Below are positions 37,489 through 47,019 of a stretch of 64,000 nucleotides of DNA, piece after piece; the first letter of the stretch is position 1; each line of letters begins with the position of its first letter. Made by a program: the position numbers and the translations under genes. The notes below the pieces were generated by a model. It did no database searches. It was not told the origin of the DNA and saw only the letters and a list, made by a program, of their open reading frames with translations. The stretch comes from Sporosarcina sp. D27 (lineage in GTDB: Bacteria; Bacillota; Bacilli; Bacillales_A; Planococcaceae). The stretch is taken from positions 62,001-126,000 of the forward strand of contig NZ_AZUC01000056.1 of assembly GCF_000586555.1 (NCBI RefSeq), written 5' to 3'.

Positions 37489-38982
37489 TTGAAGAAACTC
37501 GCAGTATGTCTTACATTATCTCTCGCAGCGCTTGTCCCATTCGGACAAGATTCCAAGGCCGCAGCCAACTTCACGGATGTCGGAACGACTCACCGTGCAC
37601 AGGCTGAAATCTATTATCTTGTCGAAGGCGGGATCACAAGCGGAGTCTCTGAAACTCGTTTCGCCCCGGAGCAACAAGTAACGCGTGGACAAGCAGCAGC
37701 CATGCTTGGACGTACACTGAACTTGAACGGAGAACAGCGTCCGACAAACTTTAAGGACGTTGGAAAAAACAATTTTGCTTCCGGCTACATACAGCAGCTT
37801 GTCGACAAAAAAATCATTTCTGGTTATACGGATGGTAGTTTCAAACCAGACAAGACACTGAGTCGTGGAGAAATGGCTCTCTTTATCGGACGCACTTTCG
37901 ATTATAATACAAGTTCGGTAAGTGCAGCAGCTAGTTCACTAATGAAAAAAGGAATCGCATCTGGAGTCGCGGACGGAACATTTGGTGAAGCTCAAACAAT
38001 CAAACGCGGTGACTTTGCAGTATTTCTATCTCGTAGCATTAACGCAGACTTCCGTACAGCGGATAACGAGAAATTTGACCGGAATCTCTATGTAGACACT
38101 AAAGACGGATCGAAGTTGAACCTCCGTACTGGTCCGAATACATCTTATCCGTCAATCGGTTCCATCCCGACAGGTAAAATTGTCTCGTATGCCTATTTTG
38201 TCGGAGATTGGGCGTACATCACATCTGACAATGTAAAAGGTTTTGTGCACACGGCCTACTTGCAGTCGGACAAGCCTTCTGACAAACCGGATCCAACACC
38301 ACCAGTAACACCGCCAGTGAAGCCGGATCCAACACCTCCAGGAAAAAAGCCATTGAGTGATATTAGTGTAATCATTGACGCAGGTCACGGTGGATCGGAT
38401 CCAGGTAGTTCAGGCAATGGATATATCGAAAAGAACATTACATTAAACGTTGCGAAAAAGATGGAAAAGTACTACGATAAAGTGCCGATGAAAGCTATAA
38501 TGACTCGCACAACTGACACTTATATTTCGCCTGCCGCGCGTGGTGCTTATGCATCAAAAGGAAAAGGTGATATTTTTGTTTCCATTCACACAAATTCCTT
38601 TACAGACGCATCTGCTAACGGAACAGAAACGTACTATTACACACGTTCGGCAGCAGTAAATCCAAACGTATCCCAGTCAAAAGCCCTTGCCAAATATGTG
38701 CAGAACCGTCAGCTTGAAGCATGGGGATTGACAGACCGTGGAGTGAAAATCAAAAATCTTGCTGTACTCCGAGAGAACACAGTGCCTGCTGTACTCGCGG
38801 AACTTGGGTTCATCTCAAACAAAAAAGACACGGGCATCATGGGAACAGAAGCAGGTCGTGAAAAGATGGCAAAAGGATTATTCCTTGCCACACTCGACTA
38901 TTACTATTATTATGAAAATAGAAAAGATGTTTTGCCTTTGTATAGCACAGTAAATGCTACGCCGAGTGGCAAACTTCACTAA
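37489..38982 (+). CDS. SLH-anchored N-acetylmuramoyl-L-alanine amidase
   Basis: The 497-aa product has a signal peptide (residues 1-25), three SLH domains (about 28-185), an SH3-type segment (KLNLRTGPNTSYPSIG), a Pro/Thr linker and a C-terminal Amidase_3 domain: IIDAGHGGSDPGSSG, FVSIHTNSF and VLAELGFISN contain the zinc ligands and the catalytic Glu. It should cut the amide between MurNAc and the peptide stem. The TTG start follows GGAGG. It opens a run of four SLH proteins acting on or near the wall. Confidence 0.94.
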   Translation: MKKLAVCLTLSLAALVPFGQDSKAAANFTDVGTTHRAQAEIYYLVEGGITSGVSETRFAPEQQVTRGQAAAMLGRTLNLNGEQRPTNFKDVGKNNFASGYIQQLVDKKIISGYTDGSFKPDKTLSRGEMALFIGRTFDYNTSSVSAAASSLMKKGIASGVADGTFGEAQTIKRGDFAVFLSRSINADFRTADNEKFDRNLYVDTKDGSKLNLRTGPNTSYPSIGSIPTGKIVSYAYFVGDWAYITSDNVKGFVHTAYLQSDKPSDKPDPTPPVTPPVKPDPTPPGKKPLSDISVIIDAGHGGSDPGSSGNGYIEKNITLNVAKKMEKYYDKVPMKAIMTRTTDTYISPAARGAYASKGKGDIFVSIHTNSFTDASANGTETYYYTRSAAVNPNVSQSKALAKYVQNRQLEAWGLTDRGVKIKNLAVLRENTVPAVLAELGFISNKKDTGIMGTEAGREKMAKGLFLATLDYYYYYENRKDVLPLYSTVNATPSGKLH

Positions 38983-38990
38983 ACACGCCC

Positions 38991-39027
38991 ATTCCACTCG
39001 TTCATAAGATCGAGTGGAATTTTTTTC
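38991..39027 (+). terminator. amidase terminator
   Basis: ATTCCACTCG pairs with CGAGTGGAAT, followed by T7. Confidence 0.93.
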
Positions 39028-39094
39028 TAAACACGTGCACGAAAAGGACTGATACAGGGTATAGGAATCATATCGTACATAAAGGAGTGATCAT

Positions 39095-41029
39095 GTGAAA
39101 AAGTTAGGTTTTGCAGTCATCTTGGCCCTAGGTTTGGTACTTCCCATGCAAGCGCACGCTGAAGAACGAACAGACTGGTTGCTCCATGGATCGGACGCCG
39201 ATTTGCAGTCAATTAGTCAAGAAGTGAGTTCCGTATCGAAGGAATTTAAACATGCACCACTCGGAGAAGTCCAGCTCACCCAACAAGAAGTTGAAGAAAT
39301 TCGCACTCATTATCCAGACGTCAACATTTATCCAAACCGGGAATACGGAATCGCAGCAACCGCTGTTACACCAACACCGCCTTCCCAAATTACGTACCCA
39401 AAACGCTTTACCCTCATCAACACCACGCCGGAAGTGATTACTCCATATACAGGAAAAGGCGTCCGCGTTGCGATTCTTGATAGCGGAATCGATGTCACGC
39501 ATAGCAAGCTTAATGTCAAAGGCGGTTTTTGTGCCTTACCTAAAGACCAGTGCGCTGAAGGAACTGTGCCCTATAATGACGACCTTGGTCATGGGACGCA
39601 CGTAGCAGGAATCCTGGCAGCAGCTAAAGCAAGTAACGGCACAATGGGTGTCGCACCAGGTGTAGACTTGTATGCCATCAAAGCCATCAATTCCGAGGAC
39701 TCAGGTCGCACCATCGACATCATTAACGGTGTCGAATGGGCAATAAACCACAAAATCGACATTTTGAATATGAGCATTACCACAAACCGAGATGATCCAG
39801 CACTCAAACTAATGCTTGAGAAAGCGTATGCTACAGGCATGATTATCGTTGCGTCAGCGGGGAACGAAGAAACGGGCGATTTGAAAGACTCCGTCCAATA
39901 CCCAGCAAAGTATCCGACTGTTATCGCAACAACTGCCATTAACTACAACAAAGAACGCTTTTTAGAAGCTTCGATTGGACCTGAAGTAGAACTCGCAGCC
40001 CCAGGAGTCGACATTTTAAGCACGTATCCACGAGCGCTTGACGATGATGGGAAAAAAGATGGCTACTACGAATTATCAGGGACATCCATGGCATCTCCAC
40101 ACGTTTCAGGAATCGCGGCCCTTTTAAAAGAGCGTTTCCCTGAATTGACTAACGTGCGATTGCGCTCGATATTGGCAAATTCTGCTGAAGACCTAGGTGC
40201 AAAAGGACGCGACCGACACTTCGGCTATGGACTCGTCAGATATCCATCAAAGGTCGAGGAGATTCCAATGATGACGCAATATACACAAAATGGGCGAGTT
40301 ATATTCGAATTATCGAACGCGGACAAAACGAGAACCCGCCAATTGAAAATCGGAGATCGCACAATTACTGAGCAATCTCCAGGAAAATGGGAGACGTACT
40401 TACTGCCAGGGACGTACAAAGGAAAGTATGCCATCATGACAAACGCAGGCAAGCAAATCCAAGAAGACCTCGTAGTGAAGATTGAGGGCACGAGTTATAA
40501 AGATGTCTCAGGATCGAAATGGTATTCGCCACAAATTGCCTACTTGATGGATAAAAAACTGATCTACGGTTTCGAAGGCAACTTATTCAAACCCGATCGG
40601 AAAATCACAAGGGCAGAAGCGGTTGCAATCATGGGGCGTGCCTCAGGATTGAACGGAGAAAAGCGAAAAACGAAATTTAAAGATGTCAATCCGAACAGCT
40701 TTGCATCTGGTTACATCCAATCTGCACGTGAAAAAGGATTACTCGGCGGATTCCCGGACGGTACATTCCGTCCAAACCAACCCGTTACACGAGGCGAAAT
40801 GGCATTACTTCTTCAAAAAGCATTCAGTCTCCAATACGATGCAAAACAAAAATCACCATTTAAAGACATGACGACTAAAGTATCAAGCTACGAAGCAGCA
40901 CTCGCGCTAACACAATCAGGTGTCACAAAAGGTTTCCCTGACGGCACATTCAAGCCACAAGAAACCATGAGTCGTGCTACTTACAGCGTCTTCCTAGCTG
41001 GTGCCGAAAACCCAAGTTTGTTCAAATAA
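39095..41029 (+). CDS. SLH-anchored subtilisin-like serine protease
   Basis: The 644-aa product has a signal peptide (residues 1-22), a short propeptide-like segment, an S8 domain with Asp129 (ILDSGID), His166 (GHGTHVAGI) and Ser331 (GTSMASPHVSG), a beta-rich region (residues 385-465), then three C-terminal SLH domains (about 470-640; SGSKWYSPQIAYLMD, FKDVNPNSFASGYIQ, FKDMTTKVSSYEAAL). A catalytic-domain insert holds a Cys pair (GGFCALPKDQC) that may form a disulfide. The GTG start at 39095 follows AAGGAGTGA. Confidence 0.93.
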   Translation: MKKLGFAVILALGLVLPMQAHAEERTDWLLHGSDADLQSISQEVSSVSKEFKHAPLGEVQLTQQEVEEIRTHYPDVNIYPNREYGIAATAVTPTPPSQITYPKRFTLINTTPEVITPYTGKGVRVAILDSGIDVTHSKLNVKGGFCALPKDQCAEGTVPYNDDLGHGTHVAGILAAAKASNGTMGVAPGVDLYAIKAINSEDSGRTIDIINGVEWAINHKIDILNMSITTNRDDPALKLMLEKAYATGMIIVASAGNEETGDLKDSVQYPAKYPTVIATTAINYNKERFLEASIGPEVELAAPGVDILSTYPRALDDDGKKDGYYELSGTSMASPHVSGIAALLKERFPELTNVRLRSILANSAEDLGAKGRDRHFGYGLVRYPSKVEEIPMMTQYTQNGRVIFELSNADKTRTRQLKIGDRTITEQSPGKWETYLLPGTYKGKYAIMTNAGKQIQEDLVVKIEGTSYKDVSGSKWYSPQIAYLMDKKLIYGFEGNLFKPDRKITRAEAVAIMGRASGLNGEKRKTKFKDVNPNSFASGYIQSAREKGLLGGFPDGTFRPNQPVTRGEMALLLQKAFSLQYDAKQKSPFKDMTTKVSSYEAALALTQSGVTKGFPDGTFKPQETMSRATYSVFLAGAENPSLFK

Positions 41030-41034
41030 ATACC

Positions 41035-41071
41035 AAAACCGTGCAGAGCCCCCTTGGCCGCACGGTTTTTT
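41035..41071 (+). terminator. subtilase (SLH) terminator
   Basis: AAAACCGTGC pairs with GCACGGTTTT, followed by T. Confidence 0.9.
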
Positions 41072-41154
41072 CATGCGAAATGCGGCCAACACGCCCGTTC
41101 ATGCGCATCAACCGTCCCGTTCTTGCGGAAAAATATCCACGTCACACAATTATC

Positions 41155-41225
41155 AAACTCGCGACCAATCCATCTTTCCCCATTCCCAAACCAAGACTAA
41201 TTGGTGTGCTTCGCTCCGCATTTAG
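41155..41225. repeat. dispersed element (CTCGCGACCAAT type), copy 3
   Basis: Core actcgcgaccaatccatctt...ccaagactaattggtgtgcttcgctccgcatttagtg, matching 28025-28112 and 32443-32570. The surrounding 41080-41460 carries no gene; the AT-rich stretch near 41340-41450 probably contains the next promoter. Confidence 0.75.
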
Positions 41226-41496
41226 TGAGGGAGAGTGGGGCCACAAGAGTTTCCGATAAACGCTAACTCTGTGCCTAACCCCGCTCCACGCAAAAAACCG
41301 CTCATTTCCCACACATATATGAACCACTCAAAACTATTCATTATATCCACAATTCTATGAAAATAAACCAATCTACTATTCTTGTAACACAAATGTAATA
41401 TTCCGTGTCAGTCTTTTCTGATACGATATAGTCATAGAAAGAATTCTAGGTAAATAGACGTTGGAAGCAGTCAATCATCCTAAATCGAGGTGGGAC

Positions 41497-42555
41497 ATGA
41501 AAAAGCAACTAGTAGTCTTTTTGGCCTTCATTTTAGTTTTTGCAAGCGTGTTCACAGTAGCCCCTCAAAAAAGCCAAGCCGCTTCAGGGGACAGCATCGT
41601 TGCCTATGCCAAAAAATTCGAAGGAACCCCGTATTCATTCGGTGGCTCCACACCTGCTGCATTTGATTGCTCAGGCTATATCCTTTACGTTTTCAAGTTT
41701 TTCGGCATCTCGTTGCCACGTACATCAGAAACACAATTCAATGTCGGGACGTCAGTTGCCCGTGAAAACTTGCAAGCTGGAGATCTCGTCTTCTTTGAAA
41801 ATACATACAAGCCTGGTATTTCCCATACAGGTATTTACATCGGAAACGGAAACTTCATATCTGCAGAATCTAGCGGCGTTAAAATTTCGAATCTAGACAC
41901 GAACCCATACTGGGGACCGAAATACGCAGGAGCAAAACGTGTGTCGGGCATCACAGCGACACCGCCTACAAAGCCAGTCGCTCCAACACCGACACCACCA
42001 AAGCCAACACCGACTCCGCCTACATCTTTCAGTGACGTAGCGGTGAAACACCCGGCGTACGAAGCAATCGAAACACTCAGCACGCAAAAAATCATCAGCG
42101 GATTCCCAGACGGCTCGTTCCAACCTGAAACGCAAGTGACACGAGGACAAGCTGCAACGATGATCAACCGCGTATTGAAATTACGCCCACGATTCCCACT
42201 TACTTATAGCGACGTCCCAGCAACGCACGCTTTTGCAAAGGACATCTCCGCAATGAGTGACGCAGGAATCCTGAGTGGCTATGAAAACGGCTCATTCGGC
42301 ATGTACGATCCATTAACGAAAGCACAACTTGCCATCATCTTGGATCGTGCATTCAGCATGACAACAACCGCTTCAGTCCTAACGAAACCACCGTACCTCG
42401 ACGTACCTGTCACGTACCGTGCAGCCGAAGCAATCGGTGCTTTAAAGAAAATGGACAAGACAACAGTCTTCCAAACACCGAAATTCTCGATTGCTGCAAA
42501 CGCAACACGAGCTCAATTCTCAGCCGCTCTTTACAGTGTTGCTGAACTGCGTTAA
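41497..42555 (+). CDS. NlpC/P60 peptidase with SLH domains
   Basis: The 352-aa product has a signal peptide (cleaved near SQAA), an NlpC/P60 domain (PYSFGGSTPAAFDCSGYILY with the catalytic Cys; GISHTGIYIGNGNFI with the His), a Pro/Thr linker and three C-terminal SLH domains (about 190-350). It should cut within peptidoglycan stem peptides, D-Glu to diamino acid. ATG at 41497 follows GAGGTGGG; the in-frame TTG at 41461 is less likely. The third SLH is divergent (PPYLDVPVTYRAAEAI). Confidence 0.92.
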   Translation: MKKQLVVFLAFILVFASVFTVAPQKSQAASGDSIVAYAKKFEGTPYSFGGSTPAAFDCSGYILYVFKFFGISLPRTSETQFNVGTSVARENLQAGDLVFFENTYKPGISHTGIYIGNGNFISAESSGVKISNLDTNPYWGPKYAGAKRVSGITATPPTKPVAPTPTPPKPTPTPPTSFSDVAVKHPAYEAIETLSTQKIISGFPDGSFQPETQVTRGQAATMINRVLKLRPRFPLTYSDVPATHAFAKDISAMSDAGILSGYENGSFGMYDPLTKAQLAIILDRAFSMTTTASVLTKPPYLDVPVTYRAAEAIGALKKMDKTTVFQTPKFSIAANATRAQFSAALYSVAELR

Positions 42556-42563
42556 CAAAACAA

Positions 42564-42598
42564 AATGCCGCCCTCAAGCTCTCGCGAAGGGCGGCATT
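42564..42598 (+). terminator. NlpC/P60 gene terminator
   Basis: AATGCCGCCCT pairs with AGGGCGGCATT; the following T content is modest. Confidence 0.8.
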
Positions 42599-42644
42599 AC
42601 TTGTTTTACTCAAAAAAACACAACTAGAAGGAGGAACTGAACAT

Positions 42645-44705
42645 ATGAAATCACTTCGTTCAATGACAAAACTGGCAGCTGTTCTTACCGCGATTCTCTT
42701 GATCATGACCCTTGTCATCCCAGCACCGCCTGCACATGCCGATGAACTGACAGGCCGCACACTAGAAAAAGAACTCCGTGAAATGATTGATAAAGGGATC
42801 CTCTCCGGATACACCGACGGAACATACCGTCCGACAGAAAACGTCTCACGTGGACAATTCGCGGCATTCATTGCGCGTGCATTGAAACTCCCAGAAGCAG
42901 ACGGTAACTTTAAAGATGTCCCTAAAACTAGTAAACTCGCGGAAGACATCTATAGAGTACAAAAAGCAGGACTCATGAATGGGTATAGCGGGGGCATGTT
43001 TAAGCCCGATGCACCAATCACACGTGAGCAAGTATCCCTAACAATGATGAACGTCTTGAACTACAGCCAAATGGACTTAAAAGAATCACGTATCGACTTC
43101 ACGGATCTGGACAAATTCCAATCATCCGGTAGCGTACGCTCAGTCTATTACAACATCACTTATGGCATAATTAGCGGTATCCCGAACAAAGACGGCTCTA
43201 TGCGGTTTGAGCCGAAATCTAATACAACTCGCGAACAAGCAGCGGCATTCATTTCCCGTTATTTGAAAGCGGCTGAAGGAAATGAACTCCCAGGAATTCC
43301 AGAAACACCAGAGCCGCCAACTCAGGGCAATGACTTCTATCTAGCAACGCTAACAAACGGCAAATTGGTTAAACAGTCAAAAGGGCACAGTACCTACTTA
43401 GCTGCTGCAAATCTATTTAATGACTCCAATAACTATGCAGCTATGTACCGCGGGAACGAATTGATTCGAGTGAAAAGCGGTATGGCATTTGGAGATAATA
43501 AAACTTCAGCTGGGAAAGAAGCAAATACAATTATTTACTTTGACTCAGCTTTCAAGAAACAAGCAACCTATGTTCAGCAGGGGAGAGAGCTGAAGTATCT
43601 TGGTTCAAACGATGAGTATGTAAAAGTGCAAGTCGGCGCAACAGTCGGTTACGCAAAGCATTCAGAAGTGGATCTTATTCCCATCCAACTCGTAACAGAT
43701 CGTGATCGCTACACCGTTAGTGAGTGGGGAACGCTCATTCACTATACCTATAATTATATGACCAAAAAAGGTGCATCGTATCCAATCATGCCAGCACCAG
43801 ATTTCTTAAAGCAGGGTGTGACATATTATAGTCCTGACGGCGTCCATTATATGGACTCAACAGGTAAGGGTGTGGGTACGTTCTTCCCGTACTTCCAATT
43901 CCTATCGGCACGGTCAACGACTAGCTATACAGGAGCAGAACTAGATTCACTAATTAAAAAAGTCTTAGCTGAGCGAGAAGCCCTGAACTTAAGCAAGTAC
44001 AAAGACGCAACGAAGAAGTCGAAGCTCATAGGACTTGGATCGTTCTTCAAAACGCTTGAAAAAGAACGTAATATGAACGCCCTCATGATCCTATCTCTCG
44101 CAGTACACGAGAGCGATTACGGAATGAGCGAAACAGCACAAACATGCAACAATTTGTTCGGGTTATACAAATACGATTCACTGACAAAGTTATGTCCGGA
44201 TAAGGGAACATTTAAAAAACCAAGCGACAGTGCTGTTGCGCTTGTTGACACCTTCTTGAATCCGAATTACATTAATCCGGACAGCACGTTGAACCGTGCA
44301 TTGGGTGCTGCATTCGGTAACAAAACAACGGGCTTCAATGTCAACTATGCATCTGATCCAACATGGGGCGCAAAAGCAGGCGCGCATATGTATGAGTTGG
44401 ATAAAAAAGCAGGCGGAAAAGACTTATTTGCATACAAGCAGTTCGCACTCACAAGCCTTGAGATTGCGACGAATGTCCGCAAAGCACCAAGCACATCAGC
44501 ACCAATTCTTTTCACATATAAGCCTCATTACAACGGAATTTACCAAGATTCGAGCTCAGGCATTGGTCTTGGCTACCCGATGACTGTCATCGGATCCGTT
44601 AAAGGTGACGACGGCAAAACGTGGTATGAAGTGTTTAGTGATAAAGCTGGGGTTGATCATGGTTTTATCCGCGAAGACGTCGTGAATATCATTAATTATA
44701 ATTAA
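42645..44705 (+). CDS. SLH-anchored glucosaminidase-type wall hydrolase
   Basis: The 686-aa product has a signal peptide (residues 1-33), three SLH domains (about 38-210), repeats resembling wall-binding modules (residues 225-350) and a C-terminal glucosaminidase (LytD/GH73-like) domain: MILSLAVHESDYGMSETA supplies the catalytic Glu and NNLFGLYKYD is a family mark. An SH3-type end follows (LEIATNVRKAPSTSA). It should cleave GlcNAc-MurNAc bonds of the glycan. AGAAGGAGG precedes the ATG by 11 bases. Confidence 0.92.
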   Translation: MKSLRSMTKLAAVLTAILLIMTLVIPAPPAHADELTGRTLEKELREMIDKGILSGYTDGTYRPTENVSRGQFAAFIARALKLPEADGNFKDVPKTSKLAEDIYRVQKAGLMNGYSGGMFKPDAPITREQVSLTMMNVLNYSQMDLKESRIDFTDLDKFQSSGSVRSVYYNITYGIISGIPNKDGSMRFEPKSNTTREQAAAFISRYLKAAEGNELPGIPETPEPPTQGNDFYLATLTNGKLVKQSKGHSTYLAAANLFNDSNNYAAMYRGNELIRVKSGMAFGDNKTSAGKEANTIIYFDSAFKKQATYVQQGRELKYLGSNDEYVKVQVGATVGYAKHSEVDLIPIQLVTDRDRYTVSEWGTLIHYTYNYMTKKGASYPIMPAPDFLKQGVTYYSPDGVHYMDSTGKGVGTFFPYFQFLSARSTTSYTGAELDSLIKKVLAEREALNLSKYKDATKKSKLIGLGSFFKTLEKERNMNALMILSLAVHESDYGMSETAQTCNNLFGLYKYDSLTKLCPDKGTFKKPSDSAVALVDTFLNPNYINPDSTLNRALGAAFGNKTTGFNVNYASDPTWGAKAGAHMYELDKKAGGKDLFAYKQFALTSLEIATNVRKAPSTSAPILFTYKPHYNGIYQDSSSGIGLGYPMTVIGSVKGDDGKTWYEVFSDKAGVDHGFIREDVVNIINYN

Positions 44706-44710
44706 ATCTC

Positions 44711-44751
44711 AAACCCCCTCGAACAGCGATGGCTATTCAAGGGGGTTTTTT
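44711..44751 (+). terminator. glucosaminidase terminator
   Basis: AAACCCCCT pairs with AGGGGGTTT, followed by T. Confidence 0.9.
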
Positions 44752-44861
44752 ACGTCTGTGTATAATTTAATTGTGAATAAGTAGATTTCGATTTCTCGCA
44801 AACCCACATTTTCTGCTGAGAGTTCCATAGAAGTTAGAAAAGTACACTCAAGAAATGCCAA

Positions 44862-45020
44862 TAATGATCAAGCAAGTAGTGAATCCGCTCAAGCAAGCTG
44901 AAAAGTGATCAAGCGCATGTCGAATCCGCTCAAGCAACCCGAAAAGTGATCAAGCACATTTCGAATCCGCTCAAGCAAGCTGAAAAGTGATCAAGCGCCC
45001 ACCGAATCCGCTCAAGCATC
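44862..45020. repeat. GTGATCAAGC/CCGCTCAAGC array
   Basis: Four periods of about 40 bp: gtgatcaagcgc...gaatccgctcaagcaa, with spacers more variable than the two cores. Same family as 32306-32756 and 46804-47005. Confidence 0.93.
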
Positions 45021-45022
45021 AC

Positions 45023-45054
45023 ACAAAAAAACAGGGGCACCATCACCCCTGTTT
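45023..45054 (-). terminator. terminator of the 45043-46632 gene
   Basis: AAACAGGGG pairs with CCCCTGTTT; the A run on the left is a T-tract on the minus strand. The hairpin overlaps the last codons of the gene. Confidence 0.85.
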
Positions 45055-46632
45055 CAAATGCTTCGTAACTTTCTCGATCAATTCTTCACCCTGATCTTTC
45101 AAATATCCAATCTTCGCGTCAATCAATTCATCGAAGAACGCATTCCGCTCCATCCCCATCTCTTCCAGCAGACTTTGCGTCTCCACTAAATCCACCAACG
45201 TCAACTGCGGATAATCATCGCCAGAAAACGTGCCATCTGGACGCGCCTGATACCACAAATCGCCATTCTCGCGAATCCAACCACCTTGATCCGCACCGAA
45301 GCTTTCAATACCCTTCATGACGCTCTTAGCAGCATCTAAATACTTTGCATCTTCCGTCTCGCGGTACGCCGTCAGCAGAATCTTCAATCCGCCCAGCTCA
45401 TGATTCAACGAAGCATGGGGGATATCTGTCTCAGGATCCTCATCGAAATAATCGACGATCATGAATCCATCACCAGCTTCAATCGTTTCGCCTTTTTCAA
45501 TCCGAGACAGCAAATAATCCGCATACACCGGCACATACAACTTCGAATCATCGACCTCATCGTCGAGCTTCTTCTCCGTATCGTCCAGGAAAAACGCCAC
45601 GTATTCGTTATAACGCGTATCCACATAAGGAGCCTTGATGCCGTATGCATTATTCAGCCACGCACTCGTATACTCTGTCGGCCAGCGAGTCCCACCGAAC
45701 TCATCAATGTAATTCAGCAAATTCACACGTGAATTCAGCACCATCGTCTCAAAGAACAACGACTCTGACTTCCCGTACCACTCAAGCGCCACATCGTCTT
45801 CCATCCGACCAATCACGCGACCATATCCCATCTTCGTTCCGGGATCAATCGAAAACGGCAACTTCGTATATGGGCCATCCATTGTCATCCAGTTCAACTG
45901 GGAAAACTGGTTTTCAAGCGCGAACTCTATGTAGTCCTTCTCTTCGTCCACGGTCGCAAACAACGGTGAATCGGCGAGTAACACCCAAGACTCTGCAATC
46001 TGATGACCACCCGCTTTAGCCCCACGAGTAAACCCATCATCGGTCACCTTCACATCTTGCACTTCCTTGTCGAGTTCACGGATTCGACTTTCTCCGACAT
46101 CATACGCCTTCACAAGCTCTTTCGATGTGAATGAATACCCGACAATCGCTTCCGCAACATTCGCATTGCCGTCAATCGTCAATTTCCCATAAGGATTCAC
46201 CGTTGGATCCGTTCCGAACGTATCATGGTGAGGGTGCTTGACTGTACGAGGATTCCAAGAGTTCTCCGCAACCTTTACAGAATCACCAAAGTGATAAACA
46301 GTTTCCAAGGATACCCCGAGTCGAGCGTCATTCGTCAACCGCTCAAATAGAAACTTCGAACCATTGCCGAGCGTCCGTTCCGTCAGCTTATACGACCCGA
46401 TCGTCTTACCTAGTCGCTTCACCGAATATGTATGAATGACATCTTTCGTATTCTCCACGCTGCGTTCTGTATCTTTTTCATAGGAGAGTTCAAAAAAACG
46501 CGGAATCTTCACATCCACTTGCACATCCTTCGTGGAATACACCCGCTCTGTCGTCGTCCCCTTCAAAAAGATACCCGCAACACCAATTATCACAAGAATC
46601 CCCAGTAACACCCCAACTATCCATTTCTTCAC
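45043..46632 (-). CDS. membrane-anchored protein, possibly glucuronyl C5-epimerase-like
   Basis: The product (about 529 aa) has an N-terminal membrane anchor (WIVGVLLGILVIIGVAGIF), a beta-rich middle and a C-terminal helical region (HELGGLKILLTAYRETEDAKY, GGWIRENGDLWYQ) that recalls the alpha/alpha toroid of D-glucuronyl C5-epimerase C-terminal domains and related uronic-acid enzymes. I cannot identify catalytic residues, so the function is a guess; position beside wall-polymer genes suggests action on an extracellular glycan. AAAGGAG upstream supports GTG at 46632; the frame is open to an ATG at 46674. Confidence 0.6.
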   Translation of the reverse strand: MKKWIVGVLLGILVIIGVAGIFLKGTTTERVYSTKDVQVDVKIPRFFELSYEKDTERSVENTKDVIHTYSVKRLGKTIGSYKLTERTLGNGSKFLFERLTNDARLGVSLETVYHFGDSVKVAENSWNPRTVKHPHHDTFGTDPTVNPYGKLTIDGNANVAEAIVGYSFTSKELVKAYDVGESRIRELDKEVQDVKVTDDGFTRGAKAGGHQIAESWVLLADSPLFATVDEEKDYIEFALENQFSQLNWMTMDGPYTKLPFSIDPGTKMGYGRVIGRMEDDVALEWYGKSESLFFETMVLNSRVNLLNYIDEFGGTRWPTEYTSAWLNNAYGIKAPYVDTRYNEYVAFFLDDTEKKLDDEVDDSKLYVPVYADYLLSRIEKGETIEAGDGFMIVDYFDEDPETDIPHASLNHELGGLKILLTAYRETEDAKYLDAAKSVMKGIESFGADQGGWIRENGDLWYQARPDGTFSGDDYPQLTLVDLVETQSLLEEMGMERNAFFDELIDAKIGYLKDQGEELIEKVTKHLKQG

Positions 46633-46803
46633 CAATCCCACTCCTTTCGATAAAAGTTGTTGTTCCAGTACCATGGTGGTATGGATGCATGTTTCACCAT
46701 TGTTTATGGGCTATTTCATTCATAGGGAGGCAGTCTATCGCACCATTCGCAAAGAGCGAGAATGGTGTGCCAGTCTTCCACCAACAGCACTAAGCGGTTG
46801 CAA

Positions 46804-47005
46804 AAGTGATCAAGCCACCGCCGAATCTGCTCAAGCGAGCACAAAAGTGATCAAGCCACCATCAGATCTGCTTAAGGGAGCACAAAGGTGATCAAGCCAC
46901 CGCCGAATCCGCTCAAGCAAGCGCAAAAGTGATCAAGCCACCACCGAATCCGCTCAAGCGAGCACAAAAGTGATCAAGCAACCCCAAAATCCGCTCAAGC
47001 ACAAT
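46804..47005. repeat. GTGATCAAGC/CCGCTCAAGC array
   Basis: Five periods of about 41 bp (gtgatcaagccaccgccgaatctgctcaagcgagcacaaaa and variants). Here the spacers are also well conserved, so the array probably expanded recently. Confidence 0.95.
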
Positions 47006-47019
47006 ATTCCATACCCGAT

